Assembly (NCBI GenBank): GCA_035772735.1
Contig: JASDFA010000018.1
Span: 137,397,501-137,461,500, forward strand
Source of the DNA: Datura wrightii
Lineage: Eukaryota > Streptophyta > Magnoliopsida > Solanales > Solanaceae
Direction: 5' to 3'
Length of the DNA: 64,000 nucleotides
How positions within the stretch are numbered: position 1 is the stretch's first letter; every line of letters starts with the position of its first letter. This document shows, piece by piece, positions 23,226 to 32,672 of the stretch. The notes under the pieces are model-generated. The model was not told where the DNA came from. It ran no database searches and saw only the letters and a program-made list of their open reading frames with translations. The position numbers and the translations under genes were made by a program.

Positions 23226-24342
23226 AGCAAGGGAGAAGGAGCTGGTGGATTGACACTTAGAGCTAGAAAGACAATTTCATCGTCAAAGGAGAGAAGCTCT
23301 AGAGAGAAAGCTGCAGTTGCTCAGACAGTCAATCCTGGAGCAACAACAGAATCCACCCATTGTAAGGGCAGTGTTAGTGCCCAAAGAAATGGCAGCTAGG
23401 CCGGTTCGCGAAGTGGCAATCCCACATGCTAACAATGTTACATCTAGCATTCGCAAACCTGAGCCAGGAGGGAGGTTCGAGCTTAAACAGAATATGGTGC
23501 AATTGCTGCACACCAGCGGGCAATTCACAAGTCTCCTCACGAGGATCCACAACAACATCTCCAAAACTTTTTTGGAGATAAGTGACACTTACATCCCCGC
23601 TGGAGTGTCACCTGATTATGTCAGGCTTACATTGTTCCCATTTTCACTTTTGGGAGAAGCAAAGAGATGGTTGAAAGCTGAGCCACCTAATTCCACCCAC
23701 TTCAGCAATATGATCATGAATCTTTCTCAAGCCCCAGTGAATGTAGTGCAGTAGATTTGGTGTGAAGTGTGCAGCAGTAACGAACACTCAGCTGAGTGTT
23801 GTGGTGCGAATCCTGATTCAGTAAACTTTGTTGGTAATGTACAGAGAAATAATCACCAACAGTATGGCAACAACTACAACTCTAATTGGAGGAGTCACTC
23901 GAATTTCTCTTGGGGTAGTAACAGCCATCAAGGGCAGAGTTCGAGTCAGGGAGCACAGAGAAATCAAGGAGGGCAGCAGAACTATCAGTCGCAATATAGA
24001 AGCAAGAATGCACCTCCTCCACCACCATTACCCAGTATCGAGGAAATATTCAAAACGATGATAGCTAATCAAGCTCAATTGCAGGCTGACTATGTGAAAT
24101 TGGCATCCGATGTAAAGAATAATCAGTTCGCTACAAACCCATTGGAGTACCAGTTTTGGCAACTTGCTGGAGCTCAGAACACCAGGCCTAGAAGAGGACT
24201 TCCGAGTGACACAGACCCCAACCCCAAGCAAGTGAATGCAGTGACCACAAGGAGTGGTTTACAACTCAAGGAGGTGGAACCAGAAAGACCACCACAGCAG
24301 TCGGGAAAGACCACCACAACAGTCGGGAGCAGTGGAGAATGA
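23226..24342 (+). pseudogene. Element F gag, shortened
   Basis: The main frame (23317-24342, stop TAG at 23752) includes GGRFELKQNMVQLLHTSGQF and LTLFPFSLLGEAKRWL, the start of the Athila-type capsid. It then jumps to a zinc knuckle CX2CX4HX4C (about 23762-23805, CEVCSSNEHSAECC) followed by an Asn/Gly/Gln-rich tail with YNSNWRSHSNFSW. The middle of the capsid domain is missing between about 23730 and 23760. The frame ends near 24342 and the protease continues in another frame. Confidence 0.8.
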
Positions 24343-25138
24343 GCGGGAACACAATGATGATAAGGGGAAGGAGAAGGAAGCTGAACCAGAAAGACCACCA
24401 CCCCCGTTCCCTCAAAGATTAAAGAAACACAAGGAGGAAGCGTGTTTCAAAAAGTTCATGGAGGTGCTTAAATAGGTACACATTAATTTACCTCTTGTTG
24501 ATGTTTTGCAGGGAGTGCCGAAGTACGCAAAATATATCAAGGATGTCATGGCGAACAAAAGCAAGTTGACGGAGTATGCTACGGTGGCGCTTACGAAGGA
24601 GTGCACTTCCCGGATACAAAATAGGTTGCCCACAAAGCTCAAAGACCTTGGGATCTTTTCAATTCAACTTACAATCGGTAAGAGTATCCGAGCTCGTGGA
24701 TTATGTGATTTGGGAGTGAGCATTAACTTGATGCCGACATTGGTATTCAAGAAATTGGGGCTAGGCAGTCCTAGACCGACAACAGTGATCTTGCAACTAG
24801 CGGATCGTTTTTTGGCCAGTCCAGATGTCATTGTGGAGGACGTGCTGGTGCAAGTGGGCTCCCTTATGTTCCCGGTTGACTTCATAGTGCTGGATTTTGA
24901 GCCGAATGCGGAAGTCCCATTTATTTTGGGATGTCCTTTCTTGGCGACTGGGAAAGCATTCATTGATGTAGCTACAGGGAAGCTAACTATGTGGGCACAC
25001 GACAAGGTGGAGGTATTTGATTTATTTAAGGTCATGAAGCTACCGGCCATACATGAGGAGCTTTCAGCAATCAGTGTGCTTGATCAAGTAGAAATTCCTC
25101 AGATTGTTGATCTCAAGACCCATTGGAAAGAGTGTTGA
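24343..25138 (+). pseudogene. Element F protease region
   Basis: In the frame that is open from 24254, interrupted by TAG at 24473 and ended by TGA at 25136. A Lys/Glu/Pro-rich linker leads to the retropepsin with ARGLCDLGVSINLMPTLVF (active-site D in DLG, about 24695-24740) and EVPFILGCPFLATGKAFIDV (about 24920-24970). It is well preserved apart from the TAG. It resembles B's protease but is clearly a different subfamily. Confidence 0.83.
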
Positions 25139-25640
25139 CAAACTCCGATCATTTTGGAGATAGAGATGCTTATGAGGTGGTGCAAATGCTGAATGAGCCA
25201 CAAAGGCATCCCAGGAAGCATGAATTTCAGTCTCTAATGAGGTCTCTAGAACCATTGCTGAATCTATCTATTGAGGAAGCACCAAAGATGGAATTGAAAG
25301 AATTGCCTCCCCATTTAAAATATGTCTTTTTGGGGGAAGATGAGACTTTGCCGGTCATCATCTCCGCAGAATTGACGGGGGAACAGGAGAAGGAAGCATT
25401 GGGTGTCCTCAGAAAAAGGAAGAAAGCAATGGGTTGGCAAATGTCAGATATTTAGGGTATCAATCCAGCTTTTTGCACACACAGAATTTTCAAGGAGATA
25501 GGAGCAAAGCCAATTGTTCAGCCTCAGCGAAGGTTAAACTCAGAAATGAAGGATGTGGTTAGGAAAGAAATAATTAAGTGGCTTGATGAAGGTGTGGTCT
25601 ATCCTATTTCGGACAACGAATGGGTCAGCCCCATTTAGTG
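25139..25640 (+). pseudogene. Element F pol N-terminus; RT core deleted
   Basis: The frame continues from 25123 with LKELPPHLKYVFLGEDETLPVII, a block that precedes RT in Athila elements. After TAG at 25453 come INPAFCTHRIF and QRRLNSEMKDVVRKEIIKW, the first RT block, and VYPISDNEWVSP. At about 25640 the sequence jumps directly to the pre-integrase region. The catalytic RT core, connection and RNase H (normally over 1 kb) are absent. Confidence 0.82.
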
Positions 25641-25653
25641 AACTTGCTAGTGA

Positions 25654-26900
25654 GTGGAGTCCATCCACCGGAGGCTACGACTCAACAGAAAAAAATTGAG
25701 GCATGATTGTCGGTATTTTATTTGGGATGAGCCATACTTTTTTAAACAGGGACCAGATCAGGTGATAAGAGGATGCATCTCGGAGAGCCAGATTATAGAG
25801 GTTTTGAGGAGTGTCACTCTTCATTGTATGGAGGGCACCACGGAGGCGAGCGGACAGTGCACAAGGTCCTACAATCAGGTTTCTTTTGGCCAACACTGTT
25901 TAGAGACTCTATGGCATACGTCAAAATGTGCGATAGATGTCAGCGGACAGGCACAATTGGTAGGAGGCAAGAGATGCCACTGCAGAATGTACTCGAAGTA
26001 GAGACCTTTGATGTATGGGGCATAGATTTCATGGTCTTGTTCCCACAGTCATTTGGTAATCGTTACATCTTGGTGGCCGTTGATTATGTATCAAAGTGGG
26101 TTGAAGCAATAGCTTGCCCCAGGAATGACAACAAGGTGGTAACAAAATTTGTGAAAAAACACATTCTCATTAGGTTCGGGACACCCCGAGCCATTATCAG
26201 TGATGGAGGGGCTCATTTTGTAAATTAAAGTTTCAAGAAGCTACTAGCTAAGTATGGGGTGCGCCACAAGGTGGCAACAACATTTCATCCCCAAACTAGT
26301 GGGCAAGTGGAGGTGTCGAATAAAGAGGTGAAGCAGATTCTCTAGAAAACAGTGAATGCACAACGTAGTGATTGGTCAAGCAAACTCGATGATGCGTTGT
26401 GGGCTTACAGAACTGCTTACAAGACACCGATTGGAACTTCTCCATACCGATTGGTCTATGGTAAAGCGTGTCATCTGCTAGTGGAGCTAGAGCACCGAGC
26501 TTTCTGGGATGTGAGGAAATTGAATATGGACTTAGAGCTAGCGGGCAAGAAGAGGCTGATGCAACTCAGCGAACTTGAAGAGTTTCATTGGCATGCTTAT
26601 GAGAGTGCCAAGTACTACAAAGAAAAAATAAAGAGGTGGCACGAGAAGCATGTGGTGCATCGTATTTTTGAGCCGGGGCAGAAAGTGTTGCTCTTCAATT
26701 CAAGATTGAAGCTGTTTCCAGGGAAGCTACGGTCCAAATGGTCAAGGCCATTTGAGGTAGTGAGAATGACCCCGCACGGGGCAGTAGAGTTGTGGAAATA
26801 AGATCGAAGTGCCACTTTCTTAGTCAATGGGCAGGGATGTAAGCATTACTGGGGTGAGGAAGGTAGTCGAGAGAAGACATACATCACCCTAGAGGATGAC
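25654..26900 (+). pseudogene. Element F integrase, mostly open
   Basis: Integrase joins element DNA to the host chromosome. RYFIWDEPYFFKQ begins the pre-integrase part, with a frame change near 25780. Then comes an HHCC zinc domain (HSSLYGGHHGG .. CDRCQR, about 25820-25945). The catalytic core follows: GIDFMVLFP carries the first Asp, AIISDGGAHF the second, and the Glu is near 26310 (GQVEVSNKEVK). TAA at 26226 and TAG at 26343 interrupt it. The C-terminal part (26352-26801) is open, with YRTAYKTPIGTSPYRLVYGK and WSRPFEVVRM. Confidence 0.85.
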
Positions 26901-27170
26901 TAAGCTTCAATGACGTTGAGCCGCGACGGTAAACCAGGCGCTGCATGAGTCAACCTGTGAGATTGTTGTAATACTTGAGTAGATTTAGTAGAAGAGAAAA
27001 AAAAAAGAAAAAAATAGGAAAATAAAAACAAAAAAAAAAATTGTATTTTATGTTGAAACCTATGAATTCTAACCAATTTCTTGTTGTGAGATGAATTTCA
27101 GGTTGAACGGAGGGCAAAAATGCAAAAGATCGCAAAGGAAAAATCGAGGTGAGAAAAAATAATAAAAAAT
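26901..27170 (+). other. Post-integrase conserved block and A-rich stretch of F
   Basis: Around 26915-26955 is a block with GAGCCGCGACGG, TAAACCAGGCGCTGCATG and CAACC. It is the plus-sense counterpart of conserved blocks behind integrase in A (35607-35655, minus) and behind the protease in B. An A-rich tract (26990-27045) follows. No ORF. Confidence 0.6.
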
Positions 27171-27174
27171 GGCA

Positions 27175-27400
27175 AAACAGTGAGCCTGCGCGATGGCTCC
27201 GTGTCACGGAGGAGGACCTCCACGTTGAGCTCCATGACACGTTGAGGTGTAATTCTGGAATTTTTAAAATTCCAGAATACCTCCGCGTTGGCTCTGTGTC
27301 AAGGAGGGGGTGCTCCGCATTACCCTCCGTGACACGTTGGGGCTTTAATCGCGACGGGTCACACTGGTTCGCCGGGTGACCCATGCGAAAATCCCCCTTT
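27175..27400 (+). promoter_or_regulatory. Internal copy of the LTR promoter module in F
   Basis: GC-rich block with GCGATGGCTCCGTGTCACGG, CCTCCACGTTGAGCTCCATG, ACACGTTG and CTCCGTGACACGTTGGGG in the same order and spacing style as the F LTR U3 (21930-22160). At its centre is a 27-bp perfect palindrome (27252-27278). It lies upstream of an intron and ORF3, so it could drive a separate ORF3 transcript. No strong TATA was found; CTTTTTAA near 27397 is weak. Promoter activity is inferred, not shown. Confidence 0.6.
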
Positions 27401-27537
27401 TTAACCTCGAATTCCCTCAATTTTCCCTCATTTCTCACCCCCTCCACGACAAACACCCAAAACTCCCCCTTCCCCAACGTGACACGGACCTAGGCACAAG
27501 TTTTCTTCAACTTTTCTTCGACTTCATCGAATTAAAG

Positions 27538-28198
27538 GTATGTTCTTTAACTTCATCTCAATTCTTGTCAAAATTTTTCGATTTTGAGCATGTGAAGTGA
27601 GTAAAACTTGCCCTAATTGTATATTGAGCTTGAATTCATTAAGTTATTGTTGATTGATGTTCGTAGTATCATTTTGATTGTATGAACTTGATAAATACAT
27701 GCTTGATTGAATTTTGGTGAAATATGTAGCTAGGGTTAGAATTTGATTGCGAAGAAACTAAATGTGATTGAAAATGTGCAAATTATGGGTTGGGCATGTT
27801 GGGTAAGGTGAATTGTGTTGGCTTGATGTGAATATGCTAAGTAAACAATGGATTTTCGGGAGAATAAAATTGTTGAATTGCATAGAACTTGGTGAATTGC
27901 ATAGGTTGTGCTGAGAGAAGCTTTTTTGCTAAGTGCTATGTGATGAAATGGTATTGATGGTGATATTTTGATTAGATGTACGAAGTCTGAGTAGTACGTA
28001 GAATTTATTCCATCGAATTCTCTGAATGCATAAGGCATGTTGTTTGTTTTTTTTTGTAAATTGGAAAGTGAGAATTGTCTTGCCGTAATGTCGTAATTGT
28101 GGCTAAAGACTAAGTGTGGGGTGGCCTAGCTTAACCCAACCTTAGTCGAAGGTAATTTTAATTTGAATAACATTGGGACTGTCTGTTTGATTTGATAG
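27538..28198 (+). other. Putative 661-bp intron in the 5' leader of F ORF3
   Basis: The donor AAAG|GTATGT at 27537/27538 matches the plant consensus, and the acceptor TTTGATAG|GAACA at 28198 follows a T-rich tract. The interior is T-rich and open-frame-poor, as plant introns are. Six bases after the acceptor comes ATG of ORF3 (28204). A PPT-like AAGTGTGGGGT (28112-28122) lies inside. It could instead be plain untranslated sequence; RNA reads would decide. Confidence 0.5.
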
Positions 28199-28203
28199 GA
28201 ACA

Positions 28204-29423
28204 ATGGCAAGCAGGCAAGACAAAGGAAAGGGCGCATCTACATCGGGCGCCGGAAGGAAAAGAATTAGACTAGGAACAGCAGTCCCAGTAGCACCAGCGG
28301 TTCTGTGCAGCCAACGCCGTCAATACGGAACCCGATGGGTGACAGGCGAAGGGAAGAAATGGTACACAAAGCATAAGGAGAACAAATAGTTCCCCGAGGA
28401 GCATATTGCAAGGGAGCCGTTGGCACAGGAATTCCCCAGAATTGTACACTGGATTGACGCTGTCGGGCTTAACTTCATTTTTGAAGAGCCCAAGGAGTGC
28501 AATCTCCACCTGATTCGGGAGTTCTACACCAACTAGAACCCGACACTCCGAAGTCACACCGTCAAAATAATGGGGCAGGTAGTCACTTTTGAGCCCCATC
28601 ACCCTAATGCCATTTTGGGGGCGTGGGACACAGACGCCCATGTACTCCGGCAGCTGAACATCACTCCACCATATGCGGATATCAGACGCACTCTGTGTGG
28701 AGCCTGTTCTACAGCACGGTGGAGCAGGCATAAGGAGAGGGGCTACCATCAGATGCTGCCCTACTCTCAAATGAACAGGGAAGCCAGAATTTAGCTTAAG
28801 ATCGTGTGTTCCTACCTGATCCCGGGGGTGCACATGACAGATGTCACCCGGGATCGTGTGTGCTTGGTATACGCCCTGATGAAAGGGCTAGAGATTAATG
28901 TTGGGGCGGTGATCTTCTCCACCATGAAGAGAGCCCGTTTGCATCAAGGGCACAGGTACGGGTTTGGTGGCTTGCTGACCACGTTCCTGAGGGGCCTAGA
29001 TGTTAAGGAAGAGGCCCTGGACTACATCCCGCAAATGGAGAGGCGTGCCTTGGACTTCACCGAAACTAAGGCACCCGACACCACTCACGGGCCAATTCTC
29101 ACATTAGCCGAGCGACATGCTCGGGATGATCAGTATATGGCCCGCATGTTCGGGATGTAGATACTACAGTTGTGCATAGGCGGGAGGCCAGCAACAGAAG
29201 ATGAGCTGTGGAAGCTAGAGTTGGACTACCCTTCGGCGAAAATGCCAGGGCTCTATGCCGAGTGGGGCCAGCTTTTGTGGAGCCCATTAATGATGATGTC
29301 CCCACAGACGTGGAGACACGCCGCGATGACTCAGATGTTGAGTCAGATGAGGATAGCGGGGGTGATTTGGATATGGGGGATGAGGCAACCGCACCTGACG
29401 ACGAAGTGGAATACTTCGATTGA
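28204..29423 (+). pseudogene. Element F ORF3 (putative plant transposon protein type), degenerate
   Basis: About 406 codons from ATG 28204 to TGA 29421, with TAG at 28387, 28534, 28792 and 29158 and one frameshift near 29270. The N-terminus is basic and Ser/Gly-rich (MASRQDKGKGASTSGAGRKR). The body contains LIREFYTN, YLIPGVHMTDVTRDRVCLVY, EINVGAVIF and GHRYGFGGLLTTFLRGLDV. The C-terminus is very acidic (DDSDVESDEDSGG). It resembles the uncharacterised 'putative plant transposon protein' domain carried by Athila-like elements. No transmembrane segment or signal peptide is visible, so I do not call it an envelope. Function unknown. Confidence 0.65.
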
Positions 29424-31223
29424 TCAGGGAGTTTCACCACCTACTCTTGTGCTATGCTGAATTTTTTGAACACTGGGGACAGTATTCGATTTAAGTGTGG
29501 GGTGGGAGTAGTAAGGTGTTGGTTGTTTTGTTTTGGTTTATGTTTATGTTTTGTTGTTGTGCCTATGAAAAATTGTGACCCTGTGATTTTGATCTTTATG
29601 TTTTGTATTGTAATTTGGTGTTGTAATTAATGTGAAGCTGGTGTGTGCTATATTGAGTTGTTGTTAGCTGGTTGTGTAAATATTTTTGTTTTATCGAAAT
29701 TATCGACATTTTTAAAAAATTTCGTGAATTTTTTTTATGATTGGGTTTCTCGGCGTTTGTTTTCGGTGCTTTTATTGAGAATAGTCCCATTGAACCGAAA
29801 TCGTAAATAGTGACCGTTCCCTATGATGGATGGATGACGACCGTCTTAAGGGAAATGTAGTCGATAGGAGTAGATTCTTTGTTCTTTTTAATTTTTTTTC
29901 TTTTGTTTGTTTGTATCCCAAACGTGTCGTTACTTTATAAGTCAGAATTCTTGTTGCGTGTTGTACATGATATTTAGAATGCAAAGCTGATTCGTATGAA
30001 AGCATGCAACTTTGTAAACATGTTGAGATACCTAGACCATAGAGTTCAATTCGGTGTGATTGAGGCTTAATGTTTGAATTCTTGTAATTAGTTGATTGAA
30101 GAGTTTGTGAATATGTCTTGAGATGAGCATGTGCAATGAGTGTGTGGTGAGGTTTCGATTCTTCCATGCTATTGGGAAGTGTCTAGAACATGCCTGGTGT
30201 GTGTACGAAATGAAATGAAGGATGTGTATTGTAGGAAAGGATGTAGGCATTTCTTTGATTTAACCAAAAGTTTTTTTTTCATTATCGTACCTACCTTGAA
30301 TGGACATCCTAGTTAGCCCATTGAGCCTTTAGCCTATTTTTTTTTCTTTTGTCGAAATGGTACAACCCGAGCTTAACCCCTTCTTTTCATTATCCGTGAA
30401 TTTGATCCAAAACTATTAACCGCTCAAGAAAAGAAATTTTCCCACAGTGTCAAGGAGTGGTAATTGTGAAAAGAAAGGAAAAGCGGAAGTGGTGAAAGTA
30501 AAGAAAAGGTTAGAGGTGCACTTGCCGAATTTAATAAAATGAAGATGTATAACTAATCTTTGTTATTAAGTCGAGTGTGCTTAAAGAAATGGGAACAAAA
30601 ATAAAGAAAGGCTTCAAGAAAGGGGAGGATGAAGGAAGAAACAATGCCCATAATGTGGTGGGATGTATGGAAAAGCGCTTAAGGGTTCTAGTTGCTATTA
30701 TTGGTTAGCCCAGTATGTACTAGTTCCTTAGCTTACATTACAACTCGTTAAGTCCTACGTGATCTTACATCACTCATCCTTATTTAGTGGAGTAATACAC
30801 TAGAGGCAATCTTATGGGTCATGACATGATGCATGTGAATTTTTTGGGAGAGAGAGCGAAATCGTGTTCATATTCCCCTGCATAAAATGTTTTTGAGATC
30901 ATATGATTGAAAAGGGGGAAATTCTCTTGTGTTGTGAGGGCACATGCTTGACGAGAGATTTAATTTCATGTCGGATGTCTTGATCAACTGATTTGCATGA
31001 GTTTGCCGAGATCGAGAGTCGACTCTTGAGTCTAGGAGGTCTTAATGTGTTGAATGTCATGGTATTGATGAGACTATGCATGTTTTCTTGATGATTTGCT
31101 ATGTAAATAATCGGTATAACCGTAGCTTGAATTGTCGAGCCAAAGTAACTATGATTGGGTGTCAATTGCATGAGATGTGAGATTGTTGTTCGAGGATGAA
31201 AAAACTTTTAAGTGTGGGGTAAG
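29424..31223 (+). other. Element F 3' non-coding region with polypurine tracts
   Basis: 1.8 kb, T-rich to mixed, with no gene seen. AAGTGTGGGGT occurs 70 bp after ORF3 (29493-29503) and again at 31210-31220, right before the 3' LTR, where it is the functional PPT. Short minus-strand frames here are chance. Confidence 0.7.
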
Positions 31224-32672
31224 TGATATTGGGCATAATTATATGCCCAAGTGATACTCAAATGATTCATTTCGTCTTGTTTATCCATTGATAGTTGTAC
31301 ATTCTCATGTGATTTGTAGTGAAAATGTGAATTTATACTAACCAACATGATTAGTGTTGTTTTGCAGGAAAAATGTAATTTTAGGAAGCTAAGATGCATG
31401 TTGGGAGAAATCGGGAATAGACTCGGAAGCGAGCAGTGGAAAAGGCCAAGGGCATGCAGCAAATTAAGGGGCTCTGCGATGGAGCCGTGTCACGCTGCCA
31501 TTGCAGATGCATTCTGCCCCGGATGATTAAAATATGCCATGTTCCAGTGAATGTCCGTGTTGGGGCCGTGGCACGTTGGCCAAGCCCCGCGTTGCACGCC
31601 GTGGCACGTTGGCCAAGCCCCGTGTTGCACGCCGTGGCACGTTGGGCATAATTACCTGGAGGATCGGATTCCAGTGAGGGTCCGCGTTTGTGGCGTGTCA
31701 CGGAGGCAATGCTCCGTGATGCACTCCGTGACACGTTGCTTGTTATTCCGGGAAAAATTTCCACTAGTATAAATAGCACACTTAGGTTTATTTTTAATTA
31801 TTCTGACTTGGTTGAGCAAGAACGTGGGGTTACAGGAATTTGAGGGGATGAAATTCTTAGGGTTCTTGTCTATCTCTTTCTTCTTTATTTCAATTGTTTG
31901 TATGATTTACACTCATTTAACAATGTTAAATCCACAAATGAGTGGCTAAATTCACTTCTTGCTGAGGTTAAGAACATTTGTAGTGGAATGTAATTATTGA
32001 TCATTTTGGTTTTTCATCTTTTCTTCTATGGTTGTTCTATTAATTCTTGTTCTTACTGCATTAATGTTTGGCCAATATTAATGTATATCTAAAAAATCCG
32101 GTTTGCGCTCGAAAGAGAAAGAAATTGGAAAGTTGTGAATTAATAGGATATGATCTCTTCTTAGTTTGGGAAAATTGAGAATTGATTTACCTTCAGAATA
32201 GAAATATATCTGAAAGTCGTATTAGTCAATTAAGGAATCGGTTTCGTATGGCTAGAACATGAATTTCTTCTTATCACAGAAATGTAGGTGGAAGGTTCAT
32301 GATTCTTAAGTTGGGTTAAATATAAGAGTTTTAATCCATAGGCAATAATTATTGACTAGCAACTGAAGGAAAGATTAACCAATTTGTATAAATAAATTGC
32401 TTCCCTGCATAATTGTTTTAGCCTCAACATGCTCGTTACTATAGTTCAGACTCAATTTGTACATTTGTTTTAGATTAGTATAAATTAGGAAACAAACTCC
32501 CTAAAATCTTCTTGAAACTGTTGTCTGCATTATTAGAGTTAGAGTTTATTAACACTTAATTAGATTAATACCTTGGTCCAGTCCCTGTGGGATCGATACA
32601 TGGCTACTGTAGCCATTTTACTACTTGTTCGACCACGTGCACTTGCGTGTAGGAATTCCAAACCACCGAACA
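31224..32672 (+). repeat. Element F 3' LTR
   Basis: 1449 bp. It is 34 bp longer than the 5' LTR, mainly because a 33-bp unit (CCAAGCCCCGYGTTGCACGC + CGTGGCACGTTGG) is duplicated at about 31579-31644. A perfect 9-bp inverted repeat TTGGGCATA/TATGCCCAA at 31229-31250 lies near the terminus. TATA at 31768-31775. Followed by TSD TTTAC. Confidence 0.92.

Larger units (their letters stand above)
21678..32672 (+). mobile_element. Element F: Athila-like LTR retrotransposon with ORF3, complete ends and TSD
   Basis: 10,995 bp, bounded by a perfect TTTAC target duplication (21673-21677, 32673-32677). The LTRs begin TGATCTTGGG/TGATATTGGG and end GAACA. Order: LTR, PBS, gag, protease, start of RT, large deletion, integrase, promoter-like block, intron, ORF3, PPT, LTR. 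My by-eye count gives roughly 60 substitutions over about 1,415 aligned LTR positions (about 4%), making it the youngest well-dated insertion here. Confidence 0.92.

Noticed and set aside
26950..27477. 175-codon minus-strand frame opposite the F promoter-like block
   Set aside because: It crosses the A-rich tract and the module, has no family features, and is antisense to the element.
28270..28833. 187-codon minus-strand frame
   Set aside because: Shadow of the degenerate ORF3 on the opposite strand. The plus-strand frame has the family-like blocks.
28204..29423. F ORF3 as a retroviral-type envelope
   Set aside because: No signal peptide, no transmembrane helix and no cleavage-like site are visible. 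The acidic tail and sequence blocks fit the uncharacterised plant transposon protein type better.
31381..31779. 132-codon minus-strand frame in the F 3' LTR
   Set aside because: Caused by the GC-rich U3 words and the 33-bp duplication. The 5' LTR version is broken differently.
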